A stretch of 64,000 nucleotides of DNA from Archegozetes longisetosus (lineage: Eukaryota; Arthropoda; Arachnida; Sarcoptiformes; Trhypochthoniidae). Under the pieces are notes generated by a model that saw nothing but the letters and a program-made list of their open reading frames with translations, had not been told where the DNA came from and made no database searches. Positions 35,682 through 48,456 of this stretch are shown here, one piece after another; position 1 is the first letter of the stretch, and each line of letters begins with the position of its first letter. The DNA is taken from contig JAEMBT020000006.1 of the NCBI GenBank assembly GCA_018873245.2, positions 10,605,855 through 10,669,854 on the forward strand, in the 5' to 3' direction. The position numbers were made by a program, and so were the translations under genes.

Positions 35682-38600
35682 TTAATAGAGATTGATTTTT
35701 CTAGTGATAGTTTTTCTACACATATGACATGTCTTAAGAGTTTGAGCACAATTGAAACAGGCAGAATGACCACAAAGAAAAGCCATTCTTAAGACCCCAT
35801 TATTAGTATATGGGATCATACATATAGTGCAACTGTTGGCTTCTTCGATCTGAGCGATCTTAGACTCTAAATACCTAAGTCTTTCCACACTGACTTTGTG
35901 ATTATTATTGTTATAATGATTATTAGGATTATCAACACTCGTATTACTACTAATACCAACTTTAGAAGTTTGATCACTAATATTATTGCTTTGAGTCAAT
36001 GGTTGATTGGGTTGTTTGACTATTTTAGCAGTAATTAACTGATGGCATTGAATACACTTTTTGATTCTAACAGAACATAATTGGCATAATAATAAATGAT
36101 TACAGGGCGAAAACACAACATTAGCTTTCAATTCATTACAAATAATACACTCTGGATTTTCACTATTTTCCTTACTACTAATGTCAACAAGATAACTTAT
36201 CCCAGCTGAACTACTATTAACCGTAACAGCAGCTGAGTCTGCGTCTGATTGGCTGCCATTAGGCATGTCGTCAGCCAGTGTCGTGTGAGTTCCTCCACTC
36301 ACATGACTGGTCTCTGAGCGCGAGTTTCGGCTCTCTACTAAACTTAATATAAACTCTTTGGCTGCATCCCAGTTCAATTTAGAGTTGGTCGAATCGCCTT
36401 CAGATGCTTTTAGTGTCTCTAACACCTCCAAAGGAGTTTTTCCTTTTCTGTTCTTCAGATTAATGTCCGCTTTTCCTTTGTGTATGAGAAAACAAGCGAT
36501 CGCGAGATTAACACATTGGCCAAAACCAATCGATGAAAGCTGGTTTAAAAACTGATTTCAATAGAAATTAGTTTAGAAAACTGATCAATAGTCTTATTTG
36601 AATTATAATTAAACTCAATCAAGACTTACATCACTAATAAAGGGTGTATTTAATATAATAGTATCACTTTTCAACTGGTCGCGACATTTGAGAATGGCGA
36701 TGTGAAGTGGTGTATCATTGTCTTCATTAGCTTTATTGACATTTGCTCCCAAATTGACCAGTAGCTCAATGATTGATAGATGCAATTGACCGACAGCTAA
36801 CATTAATGGAGTTTGTTTTCTATTATTAACTATATTAATATCTGCCTGTCCCAGAACTACAAGTGTTTCCACAATCTGATAGTGACCATTGAGTGCTGCC
36901 AAATGGAGAGCAGCAAAACCATCCTCTTTCTTGCAGTCGACTAATTGACGCGATTTTACTATGATTTTTTCAACTGCAAAATCATTTCCTTTGAGTGCGG
37001 CATGATGCAAAACATTAAAGCCTCTTCTATTTCTTAAACTAAAATTGATTCGTGGGGAAGATATGAGTGCATCAATTATTTCTAAGTTGTCCGTTTTTCC
37101 GATCGCGTCGTGTAATGCAGTGTCGCCGTAACCGTCCAATAGGTTGGGATCACAACCATATTTCATAAGAACGCGAACACAATTGATATTGTTTTTGTTG
37201 ACAGCGATGTGAAGACTTGAACAGCCGGCTTGATTGACAGAATTGATGAGATCAACACCAATATCTGATGCCTTGCACAGTAAGAGTTCAATGATTTCTG
37301 GCTGATTACCAAAAGCTGCATAATGCAAACAAGTGTCTCCTTCTTCATCTCTTAAACCAATCGATGCATTTGAATCGAGCAAAAATGACACAATATCTTT
37401 GTGGCCCTGATGTGAAGCCACCTGTAAAGCTGTTTTGCCTGAACTTTTACTATCGACACAATCTGGATATTTCTCAATTATATCTTTGACCGCTTCGATC
37501 CTTCCCTGAGCAGCTTCACGTGCTAAGTTCTCTTTTTTGACAGGAGTTGCTGACGCTGAAGCCGATGATGACGACACGTCTTCGTGTTCGTGTTGAGTAG
37601 AAGTGGTCGCTTGTATAGGCTCGTGTTCTAACAGATTACCTAGTCTTGAATTCGTTTCTTCTCTCGAAGGATGAGATATCATAGTATTATTCATTTCAGT
37701 GGCAGAACCGGGCATTAATGAAACGCATTGTGGGTTAAAAGTCCAAGTCTGACCGTCGACCGTAACTCTCAAATCATGGTCTTCGTAGACTTTCACAATT
37801 TTGCCCATTTTCCCAATAGAGCCCAACATGTGATCATTCCATTCTCCGTGTGACTTCTGCAATTCCTTAACTTTGTTCACATCATCACTAATTTTAACAA
37901 TGTCTCCCACTGAATAAGAAATAACTTTACTTAAAGCAATCGGATTGAATGTCCACCTATTATGACAGCCTTCAAACTGAACCCTAATATCTGCCTTATC
38001 CGTCACTCTATGAACAGTTCCGATATGACCAATAAATTCAGCCATTCTTTGATTCCATCCTCCGTGACCTTCTTGTAATGATTTTAGTTCATTTACATCT
38101 TCTATAACCACCTTAACCTTGTCGCCAACATTGAAGAGGGCGGTCACAGTGTTCCTCTGACTTTCTGATGTTGATATCGATCGTGCAAATGCTGAACGAT
38201 TTGCTCCTTCTATCTGTTGTCCGAGAACTGGTAAGTGGTTTCTATAATAGTAAGGACCAGGAGCGTCGACTGCATATTTCAGATCAACTTTTCCCTTATG
38301 ACCGACTCGATAAACATTGGTAGAACCTGAAGCCCACATCACATTTGCCACACTTCTTCGCGATTCATTATCCCACCCACGGATGTCCATAACTTTACCC
38401 ATTTTTCCTTCTCCTCCTAAAAGACAGAAATTATACCAATACAAACAATGAACTAGTCAAAGACAAAGATCTGAACTAATCTCATGAAAATACTATTTAA
38501 TCGAACCTATTCATGACTCAAGTCTGAGACTAATGTATTTATATGTTATTTATCTTAATACGTATATATATATATATATATATATATAGTGTGAAGCTAT

Positions 38601-39439
38601 GAGTGGCTTTAAGTTTAGATTGTGATTTGTCCAGGACTCGATTGAACGGATCGAATCCCGAATTCTTACCATCTTGTGAGCCCCAATCCCAGTCGAACCC
38701 TCTGACAACTTTCGCATTAACAAATATTCCTCTCGATTGAATTTTCACATTATTTTTTGAGTTTCGTTTTAACATTTCAACACTGTTGACAAATAGTTTT
38801 GATTAGATTTAAGTCCATAACAAGTGAAGACCTATTCATACCCGGGAGAAGAGTGTGTTTCAAATCTGGCGAACGTATGATTGACATCGTGTTTGTCACT
38901 CATATAACAAAGAGTACAGAGATCCACACCTTGACATATGAGACACTTCCATCTCATACCAGCGATTCCATGCTTTTTACAAGCATTACATATGATATTT
39001 GGATGTCTGACACCAATGGGTGCGTTGTCAAAAACTCTCAGGTCATACGCATTTTGATAACCAATTCGATAATTTGTTCGCGAACCGGAATCCCACTGAA
39101 CCACAACTGTCTTATCTGGTGTGGTATGAGATCCAGGTTTTCCTATTTCGACCACTGTTCCACAATGACCTTCACCATCATCTATCACATGACATATCAT
39201 ATATTAATTTCTAGTCATTCTTCAATAATGTTCACAAAAAATTATGACCAAAAACTAAATTTTAGCTTAAAATTGCGAAAATGTATCTTATGAAAAATGA
39301 TGTATAATGAAAATGAAAGACAAATATTAAATGATAAGTAAGTAAATGAATAAAAATGATTGGAATTGGGATTCAAACCTTGATTAGACCATTTCCAGTC
39401 GGGTCCTCTGACTACTCTCAGACCAACATTGATCTCCAT
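35682..39439 (-). CDS. MIB1: E3 ubiquitin ligase mind bomb, five exons
   Basis: Ubiquitinates Delta/Serrate-type Notch ligands in the signalling cell and drives their endocytosis. Exons 39439-39379, 39181-38842, 38782-38670, 38416-36630 and 36551-35682 join in frame to 1056 residues. Order: first Mib-Herc2 repeat (VRGPDWKWSNQ, DDGEGHCGTV), ZZ finger (CNACKKHGIAGMRWKC, CTLCY), second Mib-Herc2 repeat (VRGFDWDWGSQDG), paired repeats (HGGWNQRM, HGEWNDHM), and ankyrin repeats from about residue 475 to 840. Then come RING fingers near 902-940 (CIICNEL, CIQC) and 1008-1056 (CTICM, CHMCRK, ending RKINLY like vertebrate MIB1). Vertebrate MIB1 has three RINGs; only two are visible here, and an Asn/Ser-rich stretch takes the place of one. 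Start chosen because MEINVGLRVVRG aligns with the family N terminus. Confidence 0.96.
38563..38588. repeat. (TA)13 microsatellite in a MIB1 intron
   Basis: Twenty-six bases of uninterrupted TA dinucleotides lie inside the 253-base intron between exons 3 and 4 of the mind bomb gene. Confidence 0.95.
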
Positions 39440-42213
39440 TTAATAATTATTAAACAATTATGAATAAATTATCAATAATTAACAATAAAAGATAAATAGC
39501 TGCAAGGTAATATAAAATAAAGTGACAAAAACAAGTCGATTGTATGGGCAATTGGTTTATACTTTGAAAATATTATTATTTATCATCATTTTCGTCTTTA
39601 TAATTCATATTACACTTTTGTTGGAGATCAAAACATTTATTGGCAAATCAATCAAACCATATATTGATGAAGTTTACAACTAGTTCTAATATTAGATAAA
39701 CAGTGCGATTATTAAATTCTAAGAATCGTCGAGTACGTCAAATTATAGTGAAAAATACAAATTCAATTTCTACTCAGTTATCAGTTGTTTTATGCAGATA
39801 CTAATCAACTAAAGCCAAACACAAATAATGTGCACTTATTTGCTATTATAGGAAACTGAGCAACGAATGAAGGGTTCGCTCCCTATTCAACTGAGTTTGT
39901 AATGAAACGTTAGCTGCGCCTAAGAGCGTAACATTACTTTTGTTGCAAATTATTGACCTCATAGTTAGCTAACTCGAGCAGACGTTTTTTTCCAAATAAA
40001 TCATTCATCTTATCTGGTATCCATTTGAAATGCTATTAGAGCTAACTTAAAGCTAAATTCGACTAATACTAACTATGGTTTCTGCATAATCTAAACTTTT
40101 CCTAATAATAATCGTAGATTGAACGAACTTTTTATTGCGAATGAAAGTTTTTAGTTGGAATCAGTTAACAACTTCTGCTTAAGTACATCCGAATAACAAT
40201 TAGCCTCATTTTGTTATTTACTAACGACATGTTTATGAGGGGTAAACATAGTGTCAAATTTGATAAACTATTGATGGATGTTTTACAATTATCTGCAGAC
40301 GTTGCTCAATGGGTTATTAGTTGGAAAACGTTCGATCTATTCTCAACCACAATGTGATCACAAAAGTATATTTCAAATAATCGATATAAGTTTCATTCAG
40401 ATTCTACTTAATGTATCTTTTCACCTCTCAGATTAGCCCTTTAGGTTAACTTGAAATCAATAGCCGTTACATGGAATGAATTGCAAACAATTAATGGTTT
40501 TCATTCATTAATTCATAATTGTCTGTTGCTTTATGTTTGATGAATGAAACTAGCTTTCTATAGAAAACTAGTGCTAATATTAATACAATAGAGTATGATA
40601 AGGGCAAATGCTTCACAATGTATTACAAACATTATTGCCATTAAACATTAGTGATACAAAGCATTTAAAAGTCTAAGAACTACTTTTATAAACCCAAGAT
40701 TGTGCGCATCAATCAACCGATTCAACATTTTGTAACAGTTCACAAATAATATAAACCCATATTCCCAAATTTTTTTGATTATTTATTTTGTAATTAGCAT
40801 TTTGAATAACAGCCTTGAAATTAAGTTTGATTTGAAAATTCACATTAAATCGAATAATGAACTAAATTTACGTGTGAAATGTGTTTTGGGAATTTTGCGA
40901 GTAGTACTCTTTACTGCCTAAAACTTGCGTTACAGTCCTGTTAACATTAACAGCAAAGTTCGCCCACACTTTAGCCTGCGAAATCAAGCTTTTGTAAAGA
41001 TGACACATGCTTTTAAAACTAAGCTAATATAACTGATTAGTACTTGATATCCAATTGAACCTTAACCTAGTGGGCTATCGCATAATAAAAGAGTGCATAA
41101 AATCTAGTTTAAGTTGAATAGCATACTAGAACATGTTCCAGTAGTGTATTATTTTCTTTATAAATTGCTTTAAAATGTTCCAAAACTTCTATAAATGTTT
41201 CAATTTCTACTCTTCACTGTCATCTGCTTACTATTGACAATATATGACCGTAAATATACGAGCTTGCAATTCTGGCAACGATTCAAACTTGCATTGTTGC
41301 AAGTCGCAGTTGAATAAGCCTATAAATTAAATAAATACATCTAAACACGAATTCGGTTCACAAGTATTAACGATTAAAAAGATTATCTTAAATAGTAGAG
41401 TGATTTAATCTAACAGGTATGATAAGTAAAATATTGAATTTTCTAAAAGCTCTTATAAACTTTGATAACATGTTATTTTTCTCACTCTATTGGGTGTTCA
41501 CATAATCTGAGTTCTTTGAACTTGTTTTCAACCATTCGATCAAAACTAGTTGAAAGCTTTTATGCATGCAATAAACTAAATTATTTCAACTGTTAAATCC
41601 ATTAAAGTCAACAAAAATGAGAAGAAAAAAACGTAAAATTCTTCTTTTTTTGCCATATATTATGGCAAAACTTGAAAGTTAGTCAAGCGATATTTGTATG
41701 GATTGATAGTTCTATAAATCATTAGAATTAGAGATCAGAATCACATCATTTTAATAATATATGATCACCAAATTGCTTCAAACCCTTTCATTTAAGAGAA
41801 TCAGTTATCGCATAACTTATAATTTGAACAGAATATGAAAATAGTCAACTTTTTATGCAATCTACTAATAGAATTATTTATAACCGAAATTTTCGTGTCA
41901 AATAATTTCATAAATAAAATATAATAGGATCAATCTATTTTAAGACATTTAGAACTTAAAATTAGCAATAATTCCAAATCAAAGACAACTCAAGTCAACA
42001 AGAAATTCATTTAATAAATTTGGTTTATTTTTAAAAGTTTAAGACTTCAAATTACTAAAGTTTATTGTATAATCAAAATTTCACATAATATAAAGTCATC
42101 TCTAAGAAACTTGATTTTATATTTCAACTTCTCGAGAATTAAAATATAACTTCGAATAAAATTATTATTAAGTTTAACAACTAATTATTGCATTGTGTTT
42201 CTTGGAATTCAAA
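39440..42213. other. Intergenic
   Basis: AT-rich stretch upstream of the mind bomb gene and downstream of the first hydrolase. No supported frame, RNA or repeat. The MIB1 promoter should lie in its first few hundred bases. Confidence 0.6.
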
Positions 42214-43523
42214 TCAAAGTTTATGCTTTAAGTTTGATGTTAATGAATCACTAATGAATTCATTAATAACAGGTCCAACAGTTTCAGGATTATTCATATG
42301 TAAATGATGTGTTCCATCTAAGAGAACGTCTCTAAAAATGCGACAATTATTTTGGTAAATTTCATAGTATTTTTGTCTGACTTGTTCGGGAACGTGATAA
42401 GGTCCTTGTTTTGCACGAATTATTAGTAAATCACTTCGAATACTAGACATGAATTTAAGCATTTGTTCATCAGTTGGTGGCGGATCGAGTGACGTCATTT
42501 TCAGTCGAATGTCACGACTGAATGTGATACCCCACTTCTGCTTTTTGGTCCCTCTAATCATTAAAATGCGTGCAGATTCTTCTGTCAGAGAATTTCCGTG
42601 CGCTTCCATCATTCTTTTCAAAGCATCAGGTTCTGAATAAACCGGTACTTCTGTATTCTTGGACGGATCATCCGATAAAAATAATTCATATTTTCTTTGA
42701 ATTTCGACAATTTTTTCGACTTTCTTTGCCCAATTGTCACCGTGATATGTCAACGGTTTAAGTATATCAATACATATGACTCGATCCACTAAATGTGGAT
42801 AAATAGCAGCAAAGAGTAGCGCAAAATGACCTCCTATCAGTACGCAAATATCATTAAGTTAGTCTCAATAGTCCACACTCAATAGTGATGACAAACCTTG
42901 AGAATGTCCAATAAGTGTGCACCTGGACCATTTTAAGTGATCTACAACTCGTTTCATTTCGAGAACTGTATTCCATCGGCCATATTCAGAACCAAGTGGC
43001 TAAAGAGAATAGAGCAAATCAAAATTAAAGCAATAGGATTACTAAGAGACTAATAAGAAAGTACTTTATGAGAAGATAAACCAATTCCCGGTTCGTCAAT
43101 GGCAACAATGTGCAAATCATGAGGTTTCAGAATGTGTGGAACTAATGGATCAAATGAGCCACAATTATCTAACCTAAGAAAAGGATGAATGGCGTAAAAA
43201 AGGAATTGATGGTTGAATTTGAAATTTAGTTTGATTGTTGAAACTTACCATCCGTGAACAGCTAAAACCGGAATGCCATTAGGATTGCCCCATTCTTTGG
43301 CAGCTAATTGTCCATAAGGTAAGGGAAACCTCAACTCATTGGCCTCTATCAAACTATTTTTGAGTTCCCTCTTGTTAGCCATATCTTTAAGATAATGTCT
43401 TTGAACAACTTGAGGCAATTTATGAGGATTCATAGTTATTGTACTTCGAATTAATTTTTGTATTGTGACTAAACTGGATGACATACTTTTGGAATAAAAT
43501 AACAATTGATTTAAGTTAAGCAC
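42214..43523 (-). CDS. SERHL: Serine hydrolase-like (SERHL/kraken) alpha/beta hydrolase, copy 1
   Basis: An alpha/beta-hydrolase-fold enzyme of the SERHL/kraken family; substrates are not established and peroxisomal or cytosolic location is reported for relatives. Exons 43523-43249, 43173-43065, 42999-42897 and 42833-42214 join in frame to 368 residues. Landmarks: PLPYGQLAAKEWG, VLAVHGW (oxyanion region), AIDEPGIGLSS, the nucleophile elbow GHSQG, IDILKPL, and the catalytic histidine in GTHHLHMNNPE. The catalytic acid is expected in the LLIIRAKQGP region but is not certain by eye. About 60 residues precede the usual family start; ATGs at 43523, 43484 and 43430 are alternatives. A divergent one-intron paralogue starts 4.9 kb away on the plus strand. 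Confidence 0.93.
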
Positions 43524-46031
43524 ATAGATTTTGTTTTATAAATAAAACATAAACTACTAAATAAGTTATCGAAAATATTGATTAAGAAAATAGCTTATCT
43601 ATTTTGACAAATATGTAATGACCTTAATTTTAGATCAATACACTATTAGATGCTGAAATTGTTATCTTATTTCAAATAACCTTTAGATGCAAAATACTTT
43701 GAACTTTCTATAAAATTGCTTGTATGTTTTGTCATAAAGTTTATGCAAGGTTTGATTCAATGCAAAAATAGATAAAACATCAAAAATGAATATAAAATTG
43801 AGATTTTCAATTTCTGATCAATATAAATAGTATACTATAATTGAAATTTGCAATAAATATCAAATTTAAATCAGGAACTAAAAGTTGACGTTAGAATTAA
43901 CTAAAAAGCGTTGTTAAGGTTCGTACTGGTTAGCTTTTATCATTGCTTTTAACGTTTGTAAAGTTAGATCTGGGTGAAAGTAGTAAGTGAATAGTTGATT
44001 AAGATATTGAGACATTCTTATTTATTTTATTAGTAAATTAGTTCGTTGTATTGAGAATAATCTTCATCTAAACCTTGGACTAGAGACAGAAGGATGAAAG
44101 TTAAAAAAGAATAAACTATTTCGCTGTGACAAGTTAGCATAAAAACAGTAGAGAAAGAGTTTTACTTCTTCTGAATATTTAGATAAAGCTTTTAAACTTA
44201 TAAAACTGCTCGATTCATTGTCGGTTTGTGGCAAAGAAGACTCTAGAAAATGATAAGCACTGCCAAAGTTATAAGTAGTTTAACTTTGTATTGCAATAAA
44301 GTTATTTAAGTAATTAACTGAATGATTGCAATAGAATTAGTCGTTAACTTTTATCATACGAAACCATTGGAAGGATAAAACAAAAAATTCAACCAAACTA
44401 ACAAATGCTTGCAGTGACGCAAAAAAATTATATCAATCAAAAGTGGAATTGCTATGAGTTGCAAATTGTTTAAACTTGAAAAACGGATTTCGAAAAAGTT
44501 TGATTTGAAGGTTTAGAAATTTGATTGTTCAAAATCTATGTTGTCATCGTCTGTATTGAGTGCAATTTCAATGAAAGTAAGTTTATCTTTAATTTGCAAA
44601 ATGAAGGAAATGATTCATTGAAATTTAGAAAACAACTTGAGATAAAGTTCTCTTCAAAACTGAAATATGCTTTCATTTTGAAATTGTTATCGGAAAATTT
44701 GGAATTTCCCACCAATTCAACAGTAAACGATTTAAGCTTTTAAATGGTTTAATTGTTAGGGTCAACTTCAATAGAAGTTTTATCAGAATTTTACACGATT
44801 GGCTTGACTTTGACAGCAAGTCGATGGCAATTAAGCTGAAATTTAATTGATTTGAGTAGTTTTAGGTTTAATTTTTTCTTTTCCTTTTAATAAAATGAGT
44901 TTACGGAACATTTAACACTGAAAATTGAATACTTAATCAGTCTACAAATAGCAATACGTAGAGCTAAAATATCTAATGTTCACTTAGTATCGACACGAGT
45001 TCTCAGAATAATAACCAACAAAATCACTTTAGAATATAATGATTGCTAACTATGAAATCTATATTTCAAACATTAATAATTATTCAAATTAGAACAGGAT
45101 ATAAATAATAAATGGCTTTAAATAACTCACAACTATTGAATTAGCGGTTTGAATTTTTGCTATTATTATTGAACAACAGCATGAGATAGCGTTCGAGTTA
45201 GCTTGCTCCGAAATGATCCAAAACTTTACAATCAATTAATTAGATGACAAATTCAGCTCGATCACACATATAAACATAAAATCAATAGATATATGGCAAA
45301 CTTGACCAAAACCAAAAAAGAGAAACGCGTGGCAGCTATTAACGAGTTAGTTAAGAGAACCTAAACTAAACTGATGTAAAGGTTTTTGGGTTAAAGTGTT
45401 TTGATGTAGTGGTCTGGAGTAACCACTCAAAGTGTTCCCATTTACAATTAAATGACTCGAGGCGTGCATTCTCTCTAAGACATTTCTGTACTACTAGTTC
45501 TCTAAGTTTAGACCTACTACTGGTTCTCTATATTTAAACTTGTGTTTATTCACATCTCAGATTTGTCAACGATTGAGCAAGTTTTAAGACAAACTAATCA
45601 ATGAACAACATTATTACTGTTAATTGAAATAATGCGGTCTTTAAAGCTAATCAATCAATATAAAAATAAGCATTAGATCTGGTTCTGAATCCAATCTGCG
45701 GATGAATAATGTTTGAAACTAAACCAGTACAAAACAAATCTAAATGAACGAAACTAAGGCTAAATCATCTCTAACTAAACGTATATCTTAAACTTGTGCA
45801 TATACTTATATATAATAAATACATCAATTTTCAAGCTTGACTCTTCGCTTAAGATGTCATAAATCAAATCGTTCGATATGACTCGATTTTTACACTGAAT
45901 ATTTTGAGTTTTTTTTATCTAACAAGTTTTATTCATTCATATCGAAGTAATTGAATAGACAAATGAATAAGTAGTAAAATGAAAGTTCAGAAACAATAAT
46001 GTTTCATTAGATGATTTGATTTGCACTTCGA
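43524..46031. other. Intergenic between the two hydrolase genes, proximal part
   Basis: AT-rich. The 72-codon plus frame at 44525-44743 has no recognisable feature. No RNA or repeat found. The promoter of the minus-strand hydrolase is expected just above 43523. Confidence 0.6.
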
Positions 46032-46033
46032 TA

Positions 46034-47184
46034 CAGTGAGACCCGTTTAATGTGAATCTGTCGGTGCAGCTTAAACAGCTGACATAAACGTGTATTGTAA
46101 CTAAGTTGACAATAGACGATTACCTTTAATATCTAATTTTTATTCAAGTAAAACTTGAGTGCACATGAGAAGTATAATAGGAAGTATGATTATTAAATAC
46201 AGTAAAATAATTAGAGACAAGAGAACGTTTAAGAGGAAACAATTTTTAAAACCAACTTTTCTAACTTTGTTGGTCACTCATAAGGTAACGTGTCAACTTG
46301 AGAAAGTCATTTAATTCAGTTTTTAAAGAGGTACCGACACGCGTCAGTTTAATCAAAGCCATTTTTATGGAGTTAGTGTTCAGATTAGTTTATACATCGG
46401 TTTTACACTGTATTATTTATTTGATTTTTTATAACCTTACAGTTTGTAGTAACTTGATATTAAGTGTGTACCATATATAGACTTATCACCTGTACAGGAT
46501 CTTCCTGTATTGCACAGCATTGCGCTCAGTGTACAGGTGTACAGACAGGAATAAAAAAACAGTAATTGTACAGGATCTATGAGTAGAAAATGAAATTAAA
46601 ATAATACAATTGATATTTAAATAGGATAACAAAAATAAGATAATAATTGTTTATTTTGTTTAGGTTTTTCGTTTCGATAGTGCATCATTTATAAAGAACA
46701 AACTTTTGAATAATTTGTTATTATTTGTTTATAACAAAAACTCCTAATTAGAGTTTGCACTTTATTTTATGCTATCTTAGAATAAATTACAATTTCAGTT
46801 AATTATAATAAACTAAACAAAAGTACTCGTTTTAGTAGATTTAATAACAGTAAATGTTGATTGATTAAATGATGCAATTCATTACTGATAGGCATCAACT
46901 AAAGGACAATAATTCCAATATATATATATATGAGTACCCCCTATGATGTATTTTGTGCAGGATTCAAACGAAGAATAGGTGGGAAGTCTAACCATGTACG
47001 TAGTGAAGGTCAAGTCGATGCAGAGGAAAGTGTCGACAATAAGCGGGTTTTAACGGTAACTGTTTGGCAATAAACGTACTGTTTGTCTATATGATTCAAA
47101 GAGAAATGGATTTGGTGCAGGACTAAGGGTTCTCAATAGGCAGCTTTTCGTAATATGTCGTTTCACATTAAACGGGTTTCACTG
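46034..47184. mobile_element. pogo-like DNA transposon remnant with TA flanks
   Basis: The left end CAGTGAGACCCGTTTAATGT and the right end read inwards (CAGTGAAACCCGTTTAATGT) match at 19 of 20 positions. Both are flanked by TA (46032-46033 and 47185-47186), which fits the pogo/Tigger branch of Tc1/mariner. The 1151-base interior has no transposase frame. It contains a cluster of short repeats around TGTACAGG/CCTGTACA (46490-46575) and a TA microsatellite at about 46918-46931. The interior may be deleted or hold other insertions. Confidence 0.75.
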
Positions 47185-47203
47185 TATGAACAGCTTAAAA
47201 ACA

Positions 47204-47330
47204 CAGTAATACCTTTCGTATGTACTTAAGTGCATTTTAAGAAACAACACAAGGATTCTATTAAAAACATCGAATTAAATTACTATTGGTATTTTAAAAA
47301 GCACTTAATTACATGTGAAGGTTTTTACTG
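47204..47330. mobile_element. Small MITE with 40-base inverted ends
   Basis: The left end starts CAGTAATACCTTTCGTATGT and the right end read inwards CAGTAAAAACCTTCACATGT; the arms stay similar through ACTTAAGTGCATTTTAAG. The right flank is TA; the left flank is CA, probably a mutated TA. It begins 18 bases after the pogo-like element. Confidence 0.65.
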
Positions 47331-48456
47331 TAATTTTACAGAAAGTAATTTGAAATCGATAAACACTTTGATCAGATTTATAAATGTGAAAGTTTGATAA
47401 AAGCAATCATTTAATAATTTCGATTATCGTGTATTTATAGTTAAATAAACGGTTAAAATTTAAAATAAAAATTTGCGAACCTTTCAGTTTGTTTTGAATG
47501 CTGAAATTTCAATCAATATATAAACAACTTTCACTCAACAAATTGTAATAATTTGCGGCACTTAATTTACATAAAAATGAATCACAGTCTATATTTATAT
47601 TTATTTAATTGATTGATACAAAGAAATAAACTAAAATGTGATCAAAATTAGTATAAGTGGATAAGTCGAAAGAGTAGAAACATTGACATGTGACATATCA
47701 TTACAGTTGTGTTACATCATAGATTTGTACAGTTGCGTTTTGTTCGTTGAGAATTATTTGTGTGTATTTTATTGTGAACTTGTTAACAAAAATATTCGTC
47801 ACCAAATTCTATATGATGTGATTACAGGCAATTTTTATTATTAAGTCAAAATTAGTCCTTCAAATTAAGACAGTCCAAGTAAGTCTGATTCAAGGCAATC
47901 AAAATTGATTTAGTAAATTGAATTAATAAATTTGAAACAAATTTCAAGTCTATATCTGTTATACGAATTAATTAATTGTTTAAAATAATTGGATGATTAT
48001 GACACGTTTTAGTGTAGAAGGATTGAAAACTAACGATTAACTTCACTAGAGTTGGAATATTCTATTGGCAAATATTTATATTTCCTTCAATTATTCATAG
48101 GTTGGTAATTCAGGAAACTCGATTCAAATATCAAGTTGAGATAATGTTTAGCTTTATTTATAAGTTGTAATCTGACAAGTTGTAAGTTTTCCCCATTGGT
48201 GATGAAATATGTGAAAAATAGTGGTCTGTTGTAAGAATTGACTTCGTCTCTATAACCTACCACTTAATAGTGTTTTATTCAAATATTTCTGGTATATTCT
48301 TTCCTCTAAGTGTCATATGTTTGACTTGCGATACAGTTCTTTCTAACCAGTTATTCTATCGTTTATTCAGGTTTGTTAAGTTTCATCAAAATCAAAACGC
48401 GTTTCAATTTGGTTACCAATTGATAAAAATCTGAATCAACAGCACTTGTGTGCGAA
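47331..48456. other. Intergenic, upstream of the second hydrolase
   Basis: AT-rich, no supported frame or repeat. Promoter of the plus-strand hydrolase expected in the last few hundred bases. Confidence 0.6.

Noticed and set aside
46298-46480. 60-codon plus-strand frame inside the pogo-like element, considered as transposase
   Set aside because: No helix-turn-helix or DDE motif; hydrophobic AT-rich translation.
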